Of a stretch of DNA of 26,025 bases, positions 6,989 to 15,072 are shown piece after piece (within the stretch, counting starts at the first letter, position 1; each line of letters starts with the position of its first letter). The stretch lies in the NCBI GenBank assembly GCA_034440115.1, contig JAWXBM010000175.1, forward strand, positions 1 to 26,025, in the 5' to 3' direction. This DNA is from JAWXBM01 sp034440115 (GTDB taxonomy: Bacteria > Pseudomonadota > Gammaproteobacteria > Xanthomonadales > SZUA-36). The position numbers were made by a program, and so were the translations under genes. The notes beneath the pieces are model-generated. The model was not told the origin of the DNA. It did not search any database and saw only the letters and a program-made list of their open reading frames with translations.

Positions 6989-8052
6989 GGCAGTAGCTGA
7001 TATTCCCCTTCTACTCCGGTTGGTGCCAGCGTTTTGCCAGACAACAAATATTGCTGCAAGTATTCAGGCGCAGCATTCAGAGCCAGTGAAAGACGAACTC
7101 GGCCGGCGCTGGCACTTTTCACCACCACGTTTTCGATTACGCTCAGGCCCTGCAAGTAGGCCAGGCAGCGAGTGTAGTCATCGCCATTGCCCAATTGCCT
7201 GACCAGGATTTCCACCTGCCACTCACCCTGCTCAGTGGCGGCAATCGAGCTGGCAGCAACAATCTGATCGATGGCAAGATTCAAACCCTGATCGAGCACG
7301 GTTTCCAGATCAGCACCGCGAAAGCGCTCCGACCAACGCAAACCTTCATAATCCAGGTTCATGCGCACATTCCATTCGGGGCCATCATGCAGTGCTGCAA
7401 TCACCAGGGTTTCTGTAGGCCCAGTGTTGTTCAACTCATCGTTGTCCGGCTCGCTGCTGGTTAGCTCTTCGGTATAGCCACCCCACAACAACTGCACATC
7501 GGCTGCAAATTCACCGTTTTCATCAGCCTCGGGCCAGCGCAGCGGCATTCCTCTATCGTTGGCCAGGTCGGCCATACCGATCCAGGTATATTCCAGTTCA
7601 ATCGGCATGATATTACGCCCCTGTCCAGCATCGACAATCGGCCAGACGGTTAGCGAATGACGCTCGGGGTTCCACCGCGGCAGTTGCAGTTCGCTGCGTA
7701 ACTGATCCACCGCTTTGGGTGAAAAATTTGCCACCAGCAACAACTCTTCAACCTTGCTGCCATCCGGCAATATCAACGGGCGATTCTCATAGTAGAAAGC
7801 TACGACGATTTTACTGGCAGAAGACCAGGCAGAACTTACACCGGGGTAATCATCAAATTGGCGCAAGCCGGTCAATTTTCCCAGCACCTGCTGCAAGGCA
7901 GCACGCATACCTTTTTCCTGCTCGGCAGCCGACTGATCAGCCACGATGGCACGACCATTGTACAAATCCGCGTCCGCCACGGCCTGACCCCATGGCAAAA
8001 AAACCAGCAACAGCAGCCAGAGGCAACCGTGCTTCACAACCGCAGCTTTCAT
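6985..8052 (-). CDS. DUF2066 domain-containing exported protein
   Basis: Conserved gammaproteobacterial protein of unknown function, found beside purM in Pseudomonas and relatives. An N-terminal signal peptide has a leucine-rich core (LWLLLLVFLPWG) and likely cleavage after AVA at residue 26, so the protein is periplasmic or envelope-associated. The mature part begins DADLYNGRAIVADQSAAEQEKGMRAALQQVL, the typical start of DUF2066 proteins. The 355-aa length is normal for the family. The ATG at 8052 lies inside an ATGA overlap with a 23-codon upstream ORF and has only a weak ribosome site of its own. The gene ends in an ATGA overlap with the phosphatidyltransferase gene. It heads a minus-strand run to hda and is divergent from purM. 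Confidence 0.93.
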   Translation of the reverse strand: MKAAVVKHGCLWLLLLVFLPWGQAVADADLYNGRAIVADQSAAEQEKGMRAALQQVLGKLTGLRQFDDYPGVSSAWSSASKIVVAFYYENRPLILPDGSKVEELLLVANFSPKAVDQLRSELQLPRWNPERHSLTVWPIVDAGQGRNIMPIELEYTWIGMADLANDRGMPLRWPEADENGEFAADVQLLWGGYTEELTSSEPDNDELNNTGPTETLVIAALHDGPEWNVRMNLDYEGLRWSERFRGADLETVLDQGLNLAIDQIVAASSIAATEQGEWQVEILVRQLGNGDDYTRCLAYLQGLSVIENVVVKSASAGRVRLSLALNAAPEYLQQYLLSGKTLAPTGVEGEYQLLP

Positions 8053-8120
8053 ATCGCTGGCCCGCCTGGCTGCATTTCTCGCGGCATTTCTGGCCGCATT
8101 ACTGGTTGCATATTGGGCAT
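8049..8120 (-). CDS. Possible 23-codon leader ORF upstream of DUF2066
   Basis: A short frame starts at ATG 8120, 7 bases after an AGGA ribosome site (8131-8128). It ends at TGA 8051-8049, which overlaps the DUF2066 ATG as ATGA. The peptide has five in-frame Met codons (8120, 8111, 8099, 8087, 8075) set by a degenerate 12-bp repeat, and is Met/Pro-rich with no hydrophobic segment. The DUF2066 ATG has no strong ribosome site, so the small ORF could deliver ribosomes by coupling. Whether the peptide has a function is unknown; conservation is untested. Confidence 0.4.
   Translation of the reverse strand: MPNMQPVMRPEMPREMQPGGPAI
8072..8119. repeat. Degenerate 12-bp tandem repeat, four units, between DUF2066 and purM
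   Basis: Units GCATTTCTCGCG, GCATTTCTGGCC, GCATTACTGGTT and GCATATTGGGCA lie head to tail on the plus strand. On the minus strand each carries an ATG, and these form the in-frame Met codons of the small leader ORF. It occupies part of the 202-bp divergent intergenic region. The rest (8121-8254) holds an isolated TTGACA at 8155-8160 without a convincing -10 box at the right distance. Confidence 0.65.
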
Positions 8121-8254
8121 ATTCTTATCCTGCCACCTGTACCGGGGAATAATCTTGACAGCGAATCGGCCAAATCAGGCCCCTCCACGCAAGGGTCGAA
8201 TACGATAACATAGCAGGCTGTTTCACCTAAGCCCAATCCTGCCGACCAACCCTA

Positions 8255-9382
8255 TTGGATTCTGCCTTGAACACGAGCCCGCCAACAAGCAAAACCGGCC
8301 TGTCCTATCGCGATGCCGGAGTAGACATAGACGCCGGCAATGAACTGGTAGAGCGCATCAAGCCCGCTGTAGCGCGGACCATGCGGCCTGAAGTACTCAA
8401 TGGCCTGGGTGGCTTTGGTGCCTTGTTCCAACTGGACCTGCAACGCTGGCAACAGCCACTGCTGGTTTCCGGCACCGATGGCGTGGGCACCAAATTACTT
8501 TTGGCGCGCCAACTGGATCGGCACGACAGCATCGGCATCGACCTGGTGGCCATGTGTGTCAACGATATCCTCACCTCCGGTGCTGAGCCCTTGTTTTTCC
8601 TGGATTATTTTGCCACCGGCAAATTACAGCTGGAGGTCGCGGAAACGGTGATCAATGGTATTGCCGAAGGCTGCCGCTTATCCGGTTGCTCACTGATCGG
8701 TGGTGAGACCGCCGAAATGCCCGGTATGTACGGCGTGGGCGACTATGATCTGGCAGGTTTTTCGGTGGGCGTGGTGGAGCGCAGTGAATTACTGGATGGC
8801 AGCCGCATCAAGCCTGGCCATCGTTTGCTGGGCATGGCTTCCAGCGGGCCGCATTCCAATGGTTATTCGCTGATACGCAAGGTGCTGGAACGCAGTGGCT
8901 CAAGCCTGGATGAGGTTTTGACCCATGCCGATGGCTCTGCCGTGACGCTGGGCGATGCACTGATGGCGCCGACCACCCTGTATGTAAAACCGGTTTTAGC
9001 CATGCTGGCGAAGGACTCTAACGGCCACAATGGTGGTATTGATGGCCTGGCCCATATCACCGGCGGTGGATTAACCGAGAACATCATTCGCGTTATTCCC
9101 GACGATTGCGGCCTGTTGATCGATACCCGGGCATGGCCCAGGCCTGCCGTTTTCAGTTGGTTGCAGGAAAAAGGCGCAATTGCGGACCAGGAAATGCTGC
9201 GCACGTTTAATTGCGGCATTGGCATGGTCATGCTGGTTCGAGAAGAAGTCGCAGCCGGCCTGATCGAAGCATCGCGGGCCGCCGGCATTGCCTGCCACGA
9301 TATCGGCAGCGTGGTCAGTCGCCAGCCGGGGCAACGGCCAGACCGGCGGCCCGAACGGCGAGTCGAGTATCTGCCAGGGTGA
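8255..9382 (+). CDS. purM: Phosphoribosylformylglycinamidine cyclo-ligase
   Basis: Purine synthesis enzyme that closes the imidazole ring, converting FGAM to AIR with ATP in the cytoplasm. Family blocks are clear: LSYRDAGVDIDAGNELVERIKP, VLNGLGGFGALF, LVSGTDGVGTKLLLA, CVNDILTSGAEPLFFLDYFATGKL, GGETAEMPGMY, SSGPHSNGYSLIRKVL and HITGGGLTENI. Length of 375 aa is slightly above the usual 345-355 because of the N- and C-terminal tails. No in-frame ATG lies near the expected start. TTG at 8255 or TTG at 8267 must serve, and an in-frame stop at 8228-8230 rules out anything much further upstream. Ribosome sites are weak for both. The C-terminal tail is Arg/Pro-rich and overlaps purN. Confidence 0.96.
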   Translation: MDSALNTSPPTSKTGLSYRDAGVDIDAGNELVERIKPAVARTMRPEVLNGLGGFGALFQLDLQRWQQPLLVSGTDGVGTKLLLARQLDRHDSIGIDLVAMCVNDILTSGAEPLFFLDYFATGKLQLEVAETVINGIAEGCRLSGCSLIGGETAEMPGMYGVGDYDLAGFSVGVVERSELLDGSRIKPGHRLLGMASSGPHSNGYSLIRKVLERSGSSLDEVLTHADGSAVTLGDALMAPTTLYVKPVLAMLAKDSNGHNGGIDGLAHITGGGLTENIIRVIPDDCGLLIDTRAWPRPAVFSWLQEKGAIADQEMLRTFNCGIGMVMLVREEVAAGLIEASRAAGIACHDIGSVVSRQPGQRPDRRPERRVEYLPG

Positions 9383-10041
9383 GTCATTGCCGGGTCACGG
9401 TGCTGATTTCCGGCTCGGGCAGCAATCTGCAAGCCCTGATCGATGCCCGTGACCGGGGTGAGTTCGATGCGGACCTGGTACACGTTATCAGTAACCGTGC
9501 CACTGCCTTTGGTTTACAACGTGCCGCCAAAGCCGGCCTTGCGAGCTCGGTATTACCGCACCAGGCTTTTAACAGCCGCGAGGAGTTCGACCAGGCTCTG
9601 GCAGCACTGATTGCCAGCCACAATCCTGATCTGGTGGTGCTGGCTGGTTTCATGCGAATTCTCGGGCCAGCCGTTATTGAGCGCTTTCAAAACAGGATAA
9701 TCAACCTCCACCCTTCCCTGCTGCCGTTGTATCGCGGCACCGACACTTATCAGCGCGCTATTGCAGCCGGTGATCGTGAACACGGCGCCAGCATGCATTT
9801 TGTAACCGGGGAACTTGACGGCGGCCCGCTGATCTCACAAGTACGTATTCATGTTGCAGCAGATGATACAGCCGAAACTTTGGCAGCCCGGCTGGCGCCG
9901 CGTGAGCATGATCTGATCGTGGCAACTTCAAAACTTTTCTGCCAGCATGCGATTCACTGCCGTAATAATCAGGTTTATTCGGGTGATGCAGTTTTACAGC
10001 AAGCCTTGCGCCTGCAGCCCGATGGGAGTTTTCTTGAATAA
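9379..10041 (+). CDS. purN: Phosphoribosylglycinamide formyltransferase
   Basis: Transfers a formyl group from 10-formyl-THF to GAR in purine synthesis. Hallmarks are the N-terminal LISGSGSNLQALIDA phosphate-binding loop and the catalytic set Asn/His in INLHPSLLP and Asp in GELDGGPLI. The 220-aa length agrees with the family (E. coli about 212). The start is GTG at 9379, sharing GTGA with the purM stop. The open frame continues to 9211, but that part lies inside purM and is not PurN-like. purM-purN pairing and stop/start overlap indicate one translationally coupled operon. Confidence 0.95.
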   Translation: MSHCRVTVLISGSGSNLQALIDARDRGEFDADLVHVISNRATAFGLQRAAKAGLASSVLPHQAFNSREEFDQALAALIASHNPDLVVLAGFMRILGPAVIERFQNRIINLHPSLLPLYRGTDTYQRAIAAGDREHGASMHFVTGELDGGPLISQVRIHVAADDTAETLAARLAPREHDLIVATSKLFCQHAIHCRNNQVYSGDAVLQQALRLQPDGSFLE

Positions 10042-10783
10042 ATCGGTTCTTTTTCTGGCTCTTGTTCTGCTGCTGCCGGCCAAACTGCAGGCTAACGATT
10101 GGCAGGAATACAGCGCACGCTATTCCCTCTACCGCAACGGCAAGCTGGCGGGCAAGGCGGAGCTCAAGCTGCAGCAGGAAGGCGATTTATGGATCATGAG
10201 CACCGAAGGAAACGGCACGCATGGCCTGGCCAGATTGCTGCGTGCCCGCGACCTGGAGTATGTTGAAGGCCATTTCGAGGATGGGCGGTTCCGGCCATTG
10301 CGATTTGAGCATAAAGCGTCCGTGGCCGGAATCGGCAGTGAATGGACCGCCCTGTTCGACTGGCCTGCAGACACGGTCACCATTGATACGGACAAGAAAC
10401 AGTATCAACTAGGATTGCAGGGCCAGGCGCTGGATGGTTTGTCTTTGAAACTGGAATTGCAACGTCGTTTGCGTGCCGGCGAAGACAATATGAACTTCAT
10501 GCTGGTTGATGAAGATGAAATCAAGCAACAAGAGTTCAGGATTTTGCCCAAAGTCATGCTGGAGACCAGCCTCGGCTGCCTGGAAACCATCCCGGTAGAA
10601 CGCATCCGCTCAGCGGAAAGTACGCGCTACACCCGCGCCTGGCATGCTCCGGCCCTGAATTACCTGACCGTGCGACTGGAGCACGGCAAAACCGATGGCG
10701 ACCAGATGGAAATGCGCATTGCCGAACTGCAACTGGCCAATCAACCTTTTAAACCGGGTATGGGCTGCAGTGCCCACCAATAG
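10034..10783 (+). CDS. DUF3108 domain-containing exported protein
   Basis: Conserved protein of unknown function that follows purN in Pseudomonas and relatives. A signal peptide (NKSVLFLALVLLLPAKLQA) suggests export to the periplasm. The mature start, DWQEYSARYSLYRNGKLAGKAELKL, is typical of DUF3108, which I recall as a beta-rich domain. I chose TTG at 10034 because GGGAG lies 5 bases upstream, giving 249 aa. ATG at 10022 is possible but has no ribosome site. Either way the gene overlaps the purN end. It stops 25 bases before the convergent murA stop, with no intrinsic terminator between. Confidence 0.88.
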   Translation: MNKSVLFLALVLLLPAKLQANDWQEYSARYSLYRNGKLAGKAELKLQQEGDLWIMSTEGNGTHGLARLLRARDLEYVEGHFEDGRFRPLRFEHKASVAGIGSEWTALFDWPADTVTIDTDKKQYQLGLQGQALDGLSLKLELQRRLRAGEDNMNFMLVDEDEIKQQEFRILPKVMLETSLGCLETIPVERIRSAESTRYTRAWHAPALNYLTVRLEHGKTDGDQMEMRIAELQLANQPFKPGMGCSAHQ

Positions 10784-10808
10784 GGCTAAGGAACCTAGGA
10801 ATAATTAT

Positions 10809-12080
10809 TCAGGGCTGAGCACGGTTGCCTATGCGGCGTATCCGTGCACCCAACTGGCTTAACTTTTCTTCGATATTCTCATAGCCGCGATCAATGTGAT
10901 AAACCCGATCCACCAGAGTTTGGCCGTCCGCCACCAGCCCGGCCAGAACCAGGCTGGCTGAAGCGCGCAGATCGGTAGCCATGATCGGTGCACCGGTGAG
11001 TCTGGCAACACCTCGAATTATTGCAGTATTGCCCTTGAGCTGGATATTGGCACCGAGACGGCGCAATTCTTGGGCGTGCATAAAACGATTTTCAAACACG
11101 GTTTCGGTAATGGTGCCGGTGCCCTCAGCCACCGCATTCAGCGCGGTAAACTGCGCCTGCATATCGGTGGGGAAAGCCGGGTAAGGAGCGGTCGTGATAT
11201 TGACCGCTTTAGGCCGACGACCGCCCATATCCAGTGCTACCCAATCTTCACCGGTACTGATGTCGCCGCCAGCTTCCTGTAACTTGTGCAGTACCGCATC
11301 CAGGTGTCGCGGATTGGCCCGGGTACAACGGACATGGCCGCCCGACATGGCGGCCGCCACCAAATAGGTGCCGGTTTCAATGCGATCCGGCAACACCGAG
11401 TAGTCAGCACCTGAAAGGTTATCTACGCCCTCGATTTCGATGGTATTGGTGCCCGCACCCGAAATACGTGCGCCCATGGCGATCAGAAAGTTGGCCAGAT
11501 CCACCACTTCAGGCTCCTGCGCGGCATTTTCGATGACGGAATTGCCACGTGCCAGGGTAGCTGCCATCAACAGATTCTCGGTGCCGGTGACTGAAACGGT
11601 GTCCATCACCATGCGCGCGCCTTTCAACCGGTCGGCTTTGGCTTCGATGTTACCGTTCACCACGCTGACTTCCGCACCCAGTTGCTGCAACCCGCGCAGG
11701 TGCAGATCCACCGGCCTGGAGCCAATAGCGCAGCCACCAGGTAACGACACCTGTGCCCGGCCGTAACGGGCTACCAGTGGGCCCAGAACCAGGATAGAGG
11801 CACGCATGGTTTTGACCAGGTCGTAAGGCGCTTCAAAGTGATTTATGCCGCGCGGATCGATTTCCACCTGCATGCGTTCGCTCATGCCCAACGAGGCGCC
11901 CATGCGCCCGAGCAATTCCATGGTGGTGGTCACATCCTGCAAATGCGGAACATTGCTGATGCGCGAAGTATCGTCGCCCAGGATGCTGGCTACCAGAATG
12001 GGCAACACAGCATTTTTGGCACCGGAAATACCCACATCACCGTGCAACGGTATGCCACCGTCAATACAGATCCGTGCCAT
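10809..12080 (-). CDS. murA: UDP-N-acetylglucosamine 1-carboxyvinyltransferase
   Basis: First committed step of peptidoglycan synthesis: adds enolpyruvate from PEP to UDP-GlcNAc. The 423-aa protein has the family's duplicated fold. Lys22-Asn23 lie in GISGAKNAVLPIL, the VPHLQDVTTTMELLGRMG block follows, and the catalytic Cys is at 117 in SLPGGCAIGSRPVDLHL. Because the Cys is present rather than Asp, the enzyme should be fosfomycin-sensitive in principle (family knowledge). YPAFPTDMQAQFTALN and ENRFMHAQELRRLGANI are also canonical. The ATG at 12080 follows the ibaG stop by one base, so the two are co-transcribed as in E. coli and Pseudomonas. Confidence 0.98.
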   Translation of the reverse strand: MARICIDGGIPLHGDVGISGAKNAVLPILVASILGDDTSRISNVPHLQDVTTTMELLGRMGASLGMSERMQVEIDPRGINHFEAPYDLVKTMRASILVLGPLVARYGRAQVSLPGGCAIGSRPVDLHLRGLQQLGAEVSVVNGNIEAKADRLKGARMVMDTVSVTGTENLLMAATLARGNSVIENAAQEPEVVDLANFLIAMGARISGAGTNTIEIEGVDNLSGADYSVLPDRIETGTYLVAAAMSGGHVRCTRANPRHLDAVLHKLQEAGGDISTGEDWVALDMGGRRPKAVNITTAPYPAFPTDMQAQFTALNAVAEGTGTITETVFENRFMHAQELRRLGANIQLKGNTAIIRGVARLTGAPIMATDLRASASLVLAGLVADGQTLVDRVYHIDRGYENIEEKLSQLGARIRRIGNRAQP

Positions 12081-12081
12081 T

Positions 12082-12312
12082 TCAGTTGTGCTCGTCCGGC
12101 GTCAGGGTTTTCAGCCCCAGAGCGTGAATTTCATGCCCCATCAATGCGCCCAAAGTGGCGTAAACCATGCGATGGCGCTGCAGAGTGGATTTGCCGGAAA
12201 ACTCAGCACTGACCACCAGCGCTTCAAAATGCGCACCATCGTCACCGCTGACTGAAATCGTAGCGTCCGTCAATCCGGCGTTAATCATTTGCTCTATTGT
12301 TGAGCTATCCAT
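12082..12312 (-). CDS. ibaG: BolA/IbaG family protein
   Basis: Small BolA-fold protein of 76 aa, thought to act with monothiol glutaredoxin in iron-sulfur trafficking or acid stress. Characteristic features are the GAHFEALVVSAEFSGKSTLQRHRMVYATLG core and the ending GHEIHALGLKTLTPDEHN, which carries the conserved C-terminal His. Position directly upstream of murA matches ibaG (yrbA). Unlike E. coli and Pseudomonas, the mlaFEDCB genes do not precede it; a divergent exchanger gene starts 172 bases away. The ribosome site is weak. Confidence 0.92.
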   Translation of the reverse strand: MDSSTIEQMINAGLTDATISVSGDDGAHFEALVVSAEFSGKSTLQRHRMVYATLGALMGHEIHALGLKTLTPDEHN

Positions 12313-12484
12313 AGACTATGCTGCCTCTTGGTCCCATATTGCGGAAGCGGGCATCATAATGAAAACCAGCCAGCAAACAAGTTATTCTCATGACGAATCA
12401 TAGTGGAAACAGGGCAATGGATTGCGAAATGAACCGGCCCGGACAGCGGCTTGAAGGCCGCATGGCAAAAAACAGCGCTCTTTA

Positions 12485-13474
12485 ATGTTGATATCCCTGG
12501 TTCAACTGTTGGGTGGTTTCATCCTGCTGGTCTGGGGTGCCGACCGACTGGTCGCAGGTGCGTCAGCAACGGCGCGTAATTTTGGTGTTTCGCCCCTGAT
12601 CATTGGCCTGACCATTGTGGCTTTCGGCACATCGTCACCGGAACTGGTGGTCTCAGCGGTTGCCGCTTATCAGGGCAAGCCCGGCCTGGCCGTTGGTAAT
12701 GCGATTGGATCCAATATCGCCAACATCGGCGTGATTCTGGGCGTTACCGCGCTGATTTATCCATTGCGGGTTGAATCGCAAATCCTCAAACGTGAATATC
12801 CGCAGCTGATGCTGATTATGATTGTCTGTTTCATCATGGCAGCCAACCTGGAATTCAGCCGTCTGGAGGGCAACATCCTGCTGGTGGGCCTGGCTGCATT
12901 GGTGCTGTGGATGATACGGCTGGGTACACGCAAGGAGCCGAATGATCCGCTGGCCCAGGATTATGCTGATGAAATCCCCACTGATATGCCCACCCGTGCG
13001 GCGTTGCTGTGGATGGGAGTAGGCTTGATTATCCTGCCGTTGAGCTCACATTTCCTGGTATTGGGTTCCATCAGTATTGCTCGCACACTGGAAGTATCCG
13101 AAACTGTCATTGGCCTGACGATTGTTGCACTGGGTACCAGCCTGCCCGAACTCGCAGCCTCGCTGACCAGCGCCTTACGCAAGGAAGATGACCTGGCCAT
13201 CGGTAATATCATTGGCTCGAACATGTTCAACATATTGGGCGTACTGGGCATTGCTGCATCCATCAAATCCGTCAGTTTTGAACGCTCCATACTCACGCAG
13301 GACATGCCGGTGATGTTCCTGTTCACGGTATTACTGTTTTTCATGGCTTATGGTATTCGCGGGCCAGGCAGGATCCGCCGTTCATCCGGTGTGCTGTTGC
13401 TCATTCTGTTTTTTGCGTACCAGGTACTGGTGTGGCAAACGGCGGAAAAAGTCGTGAGCGCCATTCCAAGCTGA
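12485..13474 (+). CDS. yrbG: Calcium/sodium antiporter, YrbG type
   Basis: Inner-membrane cation exchanger of the CaCA superfamily. Two inverted repeats of about five helices are visible, each with its ion-binding motif. The first is VAFGTSSPELVVS followed by GNAIGSNIANIGVILG. The second is VALGTSLPELAAS followed by GNIIGSNMFNILGVLG. The 329-aa length is standard, with an acidic loop between the halves (RKEPNDPLAQDYADEIPTD). It opens the plus-strand kds-lpt-rpoN block as in E. coli, 17 bases ahead of kdsD. The ATG at 12485 lacks a strong ribosome site. The actual substrate cannot be read from sequence. Confidence 0.95.
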   Translation: MLISLVQLLGGFILLVWGADRLVAGASATARNFGVSPLIIGLTIVAFGTSSPELVVSAVAAYQGKPGLAVGNAIGSNIANIGVILGVTALIYPLRVESQILKREYPQLMLIMIVCFIMAANLEFSRLEGNILLVGLAALVLWMIRLGTRKEPNDPLAQDYADEIPTDMPTRAALLWMGVGLIILPLSSHFLVLGSISIARTLEVSETVIGLTIVALGTSLPELAASLTSALRKEDDLAIGNIIGSNMFNILGVLGIAASIKSVSFERSILTQDMPVMFLFTVLLFFMAYGIRGPGRIRRSSGVLLLILFFAYQVLVWQTAEKVVSAIPS

Positions 13475-13491
13475 AGAAATAAGGTTGCTTT

Positions 13492-14463
13492 ATGAATACC
13501 AAAGCCATCCAGGCACTGGCCCGCGCCGTTATAGAAAGCGAAGCTGCAGCGATCAGCGCTTTAGCTGAGCGCATTGATGCGCAGTTCATTGCCGCCTGCG
13601 AAGCGATGCTGGCCTGCAAGGGACGCATCGTGGTCATCGGCATGGGCAAGTCCGGTCATGTGGGCAGCAAGATTGCCGCCACGCTGGCCAGCACCGGCAC
13701 ACCGGCCTTTTTCGTTCATCCGGCGGAAGCAGGCCATGGAGATATGGGCATGATCAAGGCCGAGGACGTGGTATTGCTGCTGTCCAACTCCGGCGAAACC
13801 GATGAACTGAACGCAATTTTGCCGCCACTGAAACGCCTGGGCGTGCCGTTGGTTGCCATGACCGGAAACCCAACGTCGACTTTGGCACGGCATGCGCACA
13901 TGCATATCGATGTCAGCGTTGCCAAAGAAGCTTGCCCGTTAGGACTGGCGCCCACCTCCAGCACTACTGCAACCATGGTGATGGGCGATGCCCTGGCAGT
14001 GGCTCTGCTGGAAACACGCGGCTTTACCAAGGAAGACTTTGCCCGCTCGCACCCGGCCGGTGCGCTGGGGCGGCGCCTGTTACTGCATATCCGCGACATC
14101 ATGCATAAAGGCGACGAAGTACCGCAGGTAAATGAGGCCGCCAACCTTAGTGAAACCATCGTCGAAGTGACGCGCAAACGTTTGGGCATGTGTGCCATCA
14201 CCAACAACCAGCAGCAGGTTATCGGCGTGTTTACCGATGGCGACCTGCGCCGCGCGCTGAATTCAGCCATAGACCCCCACACCACACCCATCAGTAAGGT
14301 GATGACCAAAGGTGGCAAAAATATCAGCCCTGATGCTTTGGCCATCGAGGCCGTTCAGATGATGCAGGAATACCGCATTCAGGGCCTGCTGGTGGTGGAT
14401 GCTGAGGGCAAACTGCAGGGCGCGCTCAACTTCCAGGACCTTTTGACGGCAGGAGTAGTCTGA
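13492..14463 (+). CDS. kdsD: D-arabinose 5-phosphate isomerase
   Basis: Converts ribulose 5-phosphate to arabinose 5-phosphate, the first step of Kdo synthesis for lipopolysaccharide. The N-terminal sugar isomerase (SIS) domain shows VIGMGKSGHVGSKIAATLASTGTPAFFVHPAEAGHGDMG and LLLSNSGETDEL. SHPAGALGRRLL ends the SIS domain. Two CBS domains follow, beginning at DIMHKGDEVPQV and at VMTKGGKNISPDALAIEAVQMM. Its 323 aa match the family. AAGG lies 6-9 bases before the ATG. It is three bases from kdsC, supporting one operon. Confidence 0.97.
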   Translation: MNTKAIQALARAVIESEAAAISALAERIDAQFIAACEAMLACKGRIVVIGMGKSGHVGSKIAATLASTGTPAFFVHPAEAGHGDMGMIKAEDVVLLLSNSGETDELNAILPPLKRLGVPLVAMTGNPTSTLARHAHMHIDVSVAKEACPLGLAPTSSTTATMVMGDALAVALLETRGFTKEDFARSHPAGALGRRLLLHIRDIMHKGDEVPQVNEAANLSETIVEVTRKRLGMCAITNNQQQVIGVFTDGDLRRALNSAIDPHTTPISKVMTKGGKNISPDALAIEAVQMMQEYRIQGLLVVDAEGKLQGALNFQDLLTAGVV

Positions 14464-14466
14464 GCC

Positions 14467-15072
14467 ATGTCTGTTTCTATCAATGGGTCTGTTTCTATCA
14501 AGGGGTCTGTTACTCTCAATGGGTCGGTATATCTCAAGGATGTTCCAACTGCCGTGGTGGAAAAAGCGCAACAGGTTCGATTACTGGCACTGGATGTGGA
14601 TGGCGTGATGACTGACGGCCGTTTGTATTTTGACCAGGCTGGGCAAGAAATGAAGGCCTTTTCCACCCGCGATGGCATGGGCATCAAGGCCCTGCAGCGT
14701 TGCGGTATTCAGGTCGCGCTGATTACCGGCCGCCAGTCACCCATGGTCAGCCAGCGCGCCCGGGAATTGGGTATAGAACTGGTTTTCCAGGGCTCGAATA
14801 ACAAAGCCCAGGCTCTGCAAGCCCTGCTGGCCGCTACCGGCCTTGGAGCAGAACAGGTCTGTTATGCCGGTGATGACTGGATCGACTTACCGGTATTGAG
14901 CCTGGTGGGCTTTAGCGTTACCGTGGCTGATGCCGATCCTCTGATACGCCAAAATGTGGACTGGGTAACCACAGAAGCCGGTGGCATGGGTGCGGTGCGC
15001 GCCTTGTGTAACCTGATTCTGGCCGCCCAGGGCCAGATCGACCAGTTGATGCAGGAATACTCGCCCGCATGA
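14467..15072 (+). CDS. kdsC: 3-deoxy-D-manno-octulosonate 8-phosphate phosphatase
   Basis: HAD-family phosphatase that removes phosphate from Kdo-8-P. Motifs are in order: catalytic Asp pair LLALDVDGVMTDG, Thr in VALITGRQSP, Lys in QGSNNKAQAL, and the metal site VCYAGDDWIDLPVL; TTEAGGMGAVRALCNLIL is also typical. The first 25 residues are odd: a six-residue repeat of SVSING type, encoded by 18-bp tandem DNA units, replaces the usual N-terminus. At 201 aa it is somewhat longer than the E. coli enzyme (188). The ATG at 14467 has GGAG about 12 bases upstream. The stop overlaps the lptC start as ATGA, so translation is coupled. Confidence 0.95.
   Translation: MSVSINGSVSIKGSVTLNGSVYLKDVPTAVVEKAQQVRLLALDVDGVMTDGRLYFDQAGQEMKAFSTRDGMGIKALQRCGIQVALITGRQSPMVSQRARELGIELVFQGSNNKAQALQALLAATGLGAEQVCYAGDDWIDLPVLSLVGFSVTVADADPLIRQNVDWVTTEAGGMGAVRALCNLILAAQGQIDQLMQEYSPA
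14470..14541 (+). repeat. Four 18-bp tandem units at the kdsC 5' end
   Basis: Units begin at 14470, 14488, 14506 and 14524, encoding SVSING, SVSIKG, SVTLNG and SVYLKD. The first two differ by one base; the last is most diverged. The period keeps the reading frame, so copy number changes would only lengthen or shorten the N-terminus before the catalytic HAD core. Confidence 0.92.

Noticed and set aside
8155..8160. Perfect TTGACA box upstream of purM
   Set aside because: No acceptable -10 hexamer lies 16-18 bases downstream (the bases there are GC-rich), so I do not call a promoter.
10784..10808. AT-rich palindrome GAATAATTATTC between DUF3108 and murA as a bidirectional terminator
   Set aside because: The stem is all but entirely A-T and without loop or T-run; too weak to support a terminator call.
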